Assembly: GCF_048572895.1 (NCBI RefSeq)
Contig: NZ_CP183878.1
Location: 806,001-870,000 of the forward strand
Origin: Psychrobacillus sp048572895
Lineage (GTDB): Bacteria > Bacillota > Bacilli > Bacillales_A > Planococcaceae
Reading direction: 5' to 3'
Length of the DNA: 64,000 nucleotides
The position numbers were made by a program, and so were the translations under genes. Below, piece by piece: positions 59,871 through 64,000 of the stretch. Under the pieces are notes generated by a model, which worked only from the letters and a program-made list of their open reading frames with translations, searched no databases and had not been told where the DNA came from. Numbering within the stretch: position 1 is the first letter of the stretch; every line of letters starts with the position of its first letter.

Positions 59871-61553
59871 ATGAAACTTACAATTTCTAAGAAATTATGG
59901 GGTGGATTTTCAGCAGTACTTGTTTTATTAATAATAGCGAGTGCCCTGTCTATGTATACAACATATGACATAACGAATAGATATGATTCACTAATCGATG
60001 AGGAAATGGAACGTGTGTCTCTTGTCGAGAAAATGGAAGTAATTCAAAAACAAATGTCGACTTCCGTGCTAGAATTTTTGATGTTTAATAAACTATCGTC
60101 TGTAGAGAAACTAGAAGCCAATTATAATGAAGCAATAGAGATTACAACGTCCCTAGCAAGTAGTATTGACGATTCAGCTTCCATAGAGTTAGTAGAAAAA
60201 TTACAGGAACAATCCAAACAACTTTTTGAAGCAAATAATGAAATGATCGAATTAAAAAAAGTAAACGGTATGTACTCAAAGTTCGCAGCTCAGTCCACTC
60301 AGCTTAACCTCGGGATTAGTGATATATTAGTGGAACTAAAAGCTGCTGAAGAAAATAATGCTGATCAAACAAGAGAAGAACTAAATACATATGTTAAAAA
60401 TGCTAATATCGTTACATTAGTATTAACGATTCTTAGTGTTATAGTCGGTGTCCTTGTATCTCACTTCATCAGTAGAAGTATAGCTAGACCTATTAAGAAA
60501 GTGACGAATGGGCTCGCAGAAATTGCAGATGGCAATTTAACGATAGAGCCGATTGTTATTAAGAATAAAGATGAAGTTGGGGACATGGCAACAACGTTTA
60601 ACAAAATGTCGAATGATTTACAAAGAATCGTGTCTGGTGTCCGCGATTCATCGATGCAGCTAGCAGCAAATGCTGAAGAACTTTCAGCAAGCTCTGAAGA
60701 AAGCCTTGCTTCCTCACAAATGGTCGCAAAATCTGCAGAAGCTCAAATGGTAGCAAGTGAAGAACAAGTGGGACAAATGAGTGCCTCTATGCAATCTATG
60801 ACTGGATTACAAAACGGGGTAACCCAAATTGCTTCTAGTAATGACGAAATGTTAAAAGCTACGGATGGTGTGAGATCACTCGTTACACAAGGGTCCTCCG
60901 TCGTAACAAGTGTAGCTAGTCAAATGGACACCATTCATGCAACTTTCACTGAAACAACAGAAATCATGAAAAACATGGCAAAGCATTCCAATGAAATCCA
61001 AAATATCACATCATTGATTACAGATATTTCCGATCAAACGAATCTGCTAGCATTAAATGCAGCAATTGAAGCAGCTCGTGCTGGAGAATACGGAAAAGGC
61101 TTTGCAGTAGTAGCAGAAGAAGTGCGAAAACTAGCAGAGCAATCCAAAAACTCAGCCTCTGAAATCGCATCAATGGTACAGTTGATCCAAGCAGCATCCG
61201 GTTCTGCAGTCAAAGCAATTACCTCAGGCGGAGATAAAGTAGAAGAAGGCCTGTCAAAAACAACGGAATCCTTAAGCGTCTTCCAACAAATCGAAACAAG
61301 CGTAGACGACGTAGTACAAAAAGTAGAATCCGTCACAACCGCAATAAGTCAGATCCAAGAAATGGCTAGTTCCGTAACCGAAAGTGTCCAACAAGTCCAA
61401 ACACTGGCAACACACGCTGCAGACGGTGCAAGCGACACAAGCGCCGCAACCGAACAACAACTAGCAGCCAACGAAGAAATCTCATCAAACGCTCAGTCCC
61501 TAGCCGATTTAGCAGAGAAACTTCAAAACGAAGTAAGTCATTTTAAAATATAA
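59871..61553 (+). CDS. methyl-accepting chemotaxis protein 3
   Basis: This is the third tandem receptor (560 aa), most like receptor 2 (MKLTISKKLWGGFSAVLVLL). It has a four-helix sensor (VEKMEVIQKQMSTSVLEFLM), a second membrane helix (VTLVLTILSVIVGVLVSHFI), HAMP and the signalling domain with DQTNLLALNAAIEAARAGEY (Glu to Asp at the first position). The 3' third of the gene uses markedly more C- and A-ending codons than the 5' part or the other two receptors; repeat array A2 starts 62 bp after the stop. Ligand unknown. Confidence 0.95.
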   Translation: MKLTISKKLWGGFSAVLVLLIIASALSMYTTYDITNRYDSLIDEEMERVSLVEKMEVIQKQMSTSVLEFLMFNKLSSVEKLEANYNEAIEITTSLASSIDDSASIELVEKLQEQSKQLFEANNEMIELKKVNGMYSKFAAQSTQLNLGISDILVELKAAEENNADQTREELNTYVKNANIVTLVLTILSVIVGVLVSHFISRSIARPIKKVTNGLAEIADGNLTIEPIVIKNKDEVGDMATTFNKMSNDLQRIVSGVRDSSMQLAANAEELSASSEESLASSQMVAKSAEAQMVASEEQVGQMSASMQSMTGLQNGVTQIASSNDEMLKATDGVRSLVTQGSSVVTSVASQMDTIHATFTETTEIMKNMAKHSNEIQNITSLITDISDQTNLLALNAAIEAARAGEYGKGFAVVAEEVRKLAEQSKNSASEIASMVQLIQAASGSAVKAITSGGDKVEEGLSKTTESLSVFQQIETSVDDVVQKVESVTTAISQIQEMASSVTESVQQVQTLATHAADGASDTSAATEQQLAANEEISSNAQSLADLAEKLQNEVSHFKI

Positions 61554-61558
61554 CAAGA

Positions 61559-61598
61559 AACGACTCCTATTTGTAATAGCAATAGGAGTCGTTTTTTT
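61559..61598 (+). terminator. Rho-independent terminator
   Basis: AACGACTCCTATT pairs with AATAGGAGTCGTT and is followed by T. Confidence 0.9.
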
Positions 61599-61614
61599 GC
61601 ATAGGGAGCGAAGT

Positions 61615-61917
61615 GTTGCGCATAACGGCTATAATGTTGCGAAAAAGGCACATAATGTTGCGCAAACCGGATTAAACGTTGCGCAAACCGGGTAAAACGT
61701 TGCGAGAAACAAGAAAGTTGCGCAAACGGGCTATGATGTTGCGAGAAAGGCACCTAATGTTGCGTAAAAACGAAAAAGGTTGCGCAAACCGAGTTAAACG
61801 TTGCGAGAAAAAAGAAAGTTGCTCATGCAGGATATGACGTTGCGAGAAAGGCACATAATGTTGCGTAAAAACGAAAAACGTTGCGCAAACCGCGTTATAT
61901 GTTACGCAAAATTCTCC
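61615..61917. repeat. 21-bp-period TTGCG array A2 with 101-102-bp higher-order repeat
   Basis: Fifteen units begin with GTTGCG (one GTTGCT, one GTTACG). Ten of the first fourteen are exactly 21 bp, two are 20 and two are 18. Unit classes recur in the same order (CGGGCTATGAT type, GGCACATAAT type, AAAACGAAAAA type, CAAACCG type, AGAAA type) with block starts at 61615, 61717 and 61818. Because 20-bp units break the reading frame, this array cannot encode a repeat protein. It follows receptor 3. Confidence 0.92.
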
Positions 61918-62130
61918 TTTCGAACCATCCTCAGTTGGAACCAATCTAATCGATAAAAATATCTATCACAATACATGTTTAATTCCTGCAATAGGGAAGA
62001 CCTTACTGATTATAAAATGAAACTAGGGAGTGCCTTTATTTTTGTCTAAAATTATCTTTTATTATTCTAGAACTCGTCACAAAGTTTCAGGTGAAAATCA
62101 AGTATACTTGCAGTAGGGAGTTGTTTCGAA

Positions 62131-62562
62131 ATGTATACATTCATTATTTTCATACATGTGATTAGTGCAGTATTATCGATTGGTCCATTTTTTGTTCTAT
62201 TTCCTTTATTAAATAGGATGAAAGGTAAAAATAAAGAGATGATAGATACATCATTAGAAGTGTTTCAAGCAGCAATTCGGCTTGTCAAACACGCGGGTCA
62301 TGTACTTGTTGGATCGGGGATTCTTCTGGTATGGCAGGGACACTGGCCATGGACAACCTCGTGGGTGATTATGACGATTGTAGTGATGGCAAGTTCTATA
62401 GTATTTTTAGCAAGAGCATTTAAACCAAATATACGTGAATTCCAAGCAGGTTCGATTGATTTAGATAAGCTCATAAAAAAATTAAAGTCGGCCGTGTGGA
62501 AATATATCTTCTTGTTATTAATCATGCTATGGTTCATGGTTGCAAAACCTAGTTTGTGGTAA
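62131..62562 (+). CDS. four-helix membrane protein (DUF2269-like)
   Basis: The 143-residue protein has about four hydrophobic segments starting FIIFIHVISAVLSIGPFFVL, with conserved-looking HVISA and GSGILLVWQGHWPW. This is the form of the DUF2269-type integral membrane proteins, which have a histidine-rich first helix and no known function. It is monocistronic, between array A2 and a strong terminator. The family name is a recollection and should be checked by profile search. Confidence 0.65.
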   Translation: MYTFIIFIHVISAVLSIGPFFVLFPLLNRMKGKNKEMIDTSLEVFQAAIRLVKHAGHVLVGSGILLVWQGHWPWTTSWVIMTIVVMASSIVFLARAFKPNIREFQAGSIDLDKLIKKLKSAVWKYIFLLLIMLWFMVAKPSLW

Positions 62563-62563
62563 T

Positions 62564-62606
62564 AGATACCCCTTTCTCGAAATGGAGAAAGGGGTATCTT
62601 GTTTTT
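62564..62606 (+). terminator. Rho-independent terminator
   Basis: AGATACCCCTTTCTC pairs with GAGAAAGGGGTATCT and is followed by TGTTTTT. Confidence 0.9.
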
Positions 62607-62702
62607 ACTAATAATAATAATAATAACTGAAAATTCGAATATTTTATTTGATAAATAAGAATATATGTTCTATAATCAAAAGAAATGAATGGAGAGATTC
62701 GC

Positions 62703-63596
62703 GTGGTATGTTTAATTCGAGAGGATAAAATGGTCTACCGCACAGAGTTATTGGATTTGAGGAATGATTTTGTTTTTAAGTCTTTTTTTATAAGAGCTAA
62801 TCATTTGTTAATAGATTTCTTGAACACGATTTTAGATTTTACGATTGTAAAAGCGGATTTAATTGATTCAAATTTAGAATTAATGCATTCAGATGATAAA
62901 TTTTCCATGATGGATTTGAAAGTAGAGACGGAAAAAGGGGAACGCATTAATATTGAAATGCAATTGCAAAGTCATGAAGCATTCCCAGAAAGAATGCTTA
63001 TGTATTGGGCAAAAATGTACGCTACACAAGACAATAAAGGAAAATCCTATAAAAAGTTAAATAGGGCAATTCAAATTATCGTAACTGATTTCAAACTCTT
63101 GCCTAAACCAAATTATTATAGTAAATTTCAAATAATAGATAGCGAAGACGGAACCGTTTTTTCAGAGCATTTAGAGCTGTATGTCCTGGAGTTACCAAAA
63201 TTAAATGTTAGTCAATTAAAGCAAATAAATAAGCTAGAGAAGTGGTTACTGTTTTTAAAAGCTGATCAGAAAACAAAGGAGGCATTAGCGATGGAAAGTT
63301 CAGTGATGAAAGAAGCATGGGACGAAATCGAACGTCTCAGTCAAGACCCAAAAACCGTAGAAATTGCCTTGTCCCGTGAATTTTTTCTAAGGGATCAATT
63401 GCAAAGGGAAGAAGATGCATTAAATAAGGGCCATAAATTAGGAAAAGAAGAAGGCAGAGAAGAAGGCAGAGAAGAAGCTAAAGTAGAAGTAATTCTTTCG
63501 CTCTATGGTTCAGGGATATCCGTTCAAAAAATTGCTGAAGCAACTACCTTCTCAATTGAGAAGGTAGAAAAAATTATTGAAAATAAATTCAAGTAA
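62703..63596 (+). CDS. Rpn-family PD-(D/E)XK nuclease / putative transposase
   Basis: The protein (about 297 aa) belongs to the Rpn (recombination-promoting nuclease, formerly PDDEXK transposase) family. It begins with LRNDFVFKSFFIRANHLLID, then MMDLKVETEKGERINIEMQL, which holds the D-X(n)-E-X-Q triad, and SHEAFPERMLMYWAKMY. The C-terminus has a Lys/Glu repeat (EEGREEGREEAKVE) and a helix-turn-helix-like end (SVQKIAEATTFSIEKVEKI). Rpn proteins are DNA nucleases, some with anti-phage roles. The GTG at 62703 follows GGAGAG; ATG at 62730 is also possible. It is flanked by a terminator on each side. Confidence 0.88.
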   Translation: MVCLIREDKMVYRTELLDLRNDFVFKSFFIRANHLLIDFLNTILDFTIVKADLIDSNLELMHSDDKFSMMDLKVETEKGERINIEMQLQSHEAFPERMLMYWAKMYATQDNKGKSYKKLNRAIQIIVTDFKLLPKPNYYSKFQIIDSEDGTVFSEHLELYVLELPKLNVSQLKQINKLEKWLLFLKADQKTKEALAMESSVMKEAWDEIERLSQDPKTVEIALSREFFLRDQLQREEDALNKGHKLGKEEGREEGREEAKVEVILSLYGSGISVQKIAEATTFSIEKVEKIIENKFK

Positions 63597-63603
63597 AAAG
63601 GAA

Positions 63604-63638
63604 AAATCATTTTGCACACAGTGCGAAATGATTTTTTT
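63604..63638 (+). terminator. Rho-independent terminator
   Basis: AAATCATTTTGCAC pairs with GTGCGAAATGATTT and is followed by T. Confidence 0.85.
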
Positions 63639-63778
63639 ATATAGATAAGAAACTACAATGTCTGACGATGTTTCACGTTAACAAGCAATCGAATTGTGGT
63701 TAACCACATTAAATTGCAATAATTCGTCAAGAGATTTTGATCCAAGCTGTAACTTGGTTTCCACATAAAGATAAGCGT

Positions 63779-63883
63779 ACTTGCGATTTCCAACAAGTAA
63801 TTTGCGATTTGAGCATGTGTTCTAGCGATACTCGCACCTGACCTTGCGATTCGAAGCGTGTAATTTGCGATTTGCAAAAAGTA
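63779..63883. repeat. 21-bp-period TTGCGA array A3
   Basis: Five units start at 63779, 63800, 63821, 63842 and 63863, each exactly 21 bp, with ACTTGCGATTT, ATTTGCGATTT, TCTAGCGATAC, CCTTGCGATTC and ATTTGCGATTT. The preceding 21 bp contain CCACATAAAG, which shares the CACATAA core of mini-array A4. Only the core is conserved; the remainder of each unit varies. Confidence 0.85.
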
Positions 63884-64000
63884 AGCTTCCCACACTCCTG
63901 CTAGTAATCACCTCCACATAATCCAATAATCTCCTATTATAATAGCAACTTCCAAATACATGTTTTCCCCTTTCCTTCTTCAACCACATAAATATCTTCC

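Noticed and set aside
61538..61944. Minus-strand ORFs through array A2
   Set aside because: Repeat-driven open frames without a ribosome site; they overlap the end of the chemoreceptor gene and its terminator.
1..64000. tRNA or rRNA genes, insertion sequences with a full transposase, replication origin
   Set aside because: None could be recognised on either strand; the only transposase-like protein is the Rpn-family ORF, which has no terminal repeats visible.

Overview
The window looks like a chromosomal segment from a low-GC, motile, S-layer-type Gram-positive bacterium of the order Bacillales, most likely family Planococcaceae (Psychrobacillus, Lysinibacillus, Paenisporosarcina or a relative). 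This rests on gene content: many SLH-domain wall proteins with csaB, a DegS/DegU, ComF and YvyF-FlgM-FlgN-FlgK-FlgL-YviE-FliW-CsrA-Hag order as in Bacillus, and LCP and TagO genes. The genus is an inference; no rRNA or tRNA gene is present to support it.

Layout. 0-8 kb: 5' part of menC, two small ORFs, guaC, a VOC-fold protein, a PatA-type aminotransferase, and a MerR-controlled acyl-CoA synthetase / acyl-CoA dehydrogenase operon. 8-24 kb: an LCP ligase and a cell-surface block of five SLH-domain proteins (5'-nucleotidase, CAP, amidase, glucosaminidase, phosphodiester glycosidase) plus an NlpC/P60-SLH protein, with a MurJ-like flippase and a Wzy-like polymerase. 24-30 kb: csaB, a GT4 glycosyltransferase, a second MurJ-like protein, tagO and another LCP protein. 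With the 16-19 kb genes these plausibly make, export, polymerise, pyruvylate and attach the secondary wall polymer that SLH domains bind. 30-38.6 kb: YvyE, DegS/DegU, a NERD protein, a lipoprotein, DegV, ComFA and ComFC, YvyF. 38.8-54.7 kb: late flagellar genes with three recognisable SigD promoter regions and a CsrA-type hairpin in the hag leader. 54.8-61.6 kb: a small conserved-looking gene, a LysM-NlpC/P60 hydrolase and three tandem chemoreceptors. 62-64 kb: a membrane protein, an Rpn/PD-(D/E)XK transposase-like protein and a repeat array.

Most unusual content. (1) Just after the nominal hag stop there is a group I intron (P, Q, R, S elements, P1 and P7 visible) with no internal ORF. A second copy of the flagellin C-terminus follows it, and the intron P1 loop itself encodes a complete flagellin tail. 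(2) A free-standing LAGLIDADG ORF lies 5.3 kb downstream, inside an accessory island of about 6 kb (45.7-51.9 kb) that splits hag from flaG-fliD-fliS. (3) The island also holds a RES-domain pseudogene, a truncated RadC, a 25-residue hydrophobic peptide gene and an unrecognised two-gene module: a glycine/alanine-zipper protein, then a protein with a PD-(D/E)XK-like N-terminus and a glycine-rich C-terminus. (4) Five intergenic arrays are built on an exact 21-bp period (two DNA helical turns); two of them have a 101-102-bp higher-order repeat. Their cores (TTGCG, CACATAA) recur between loci. Several other dispersed hairpin elements are present.
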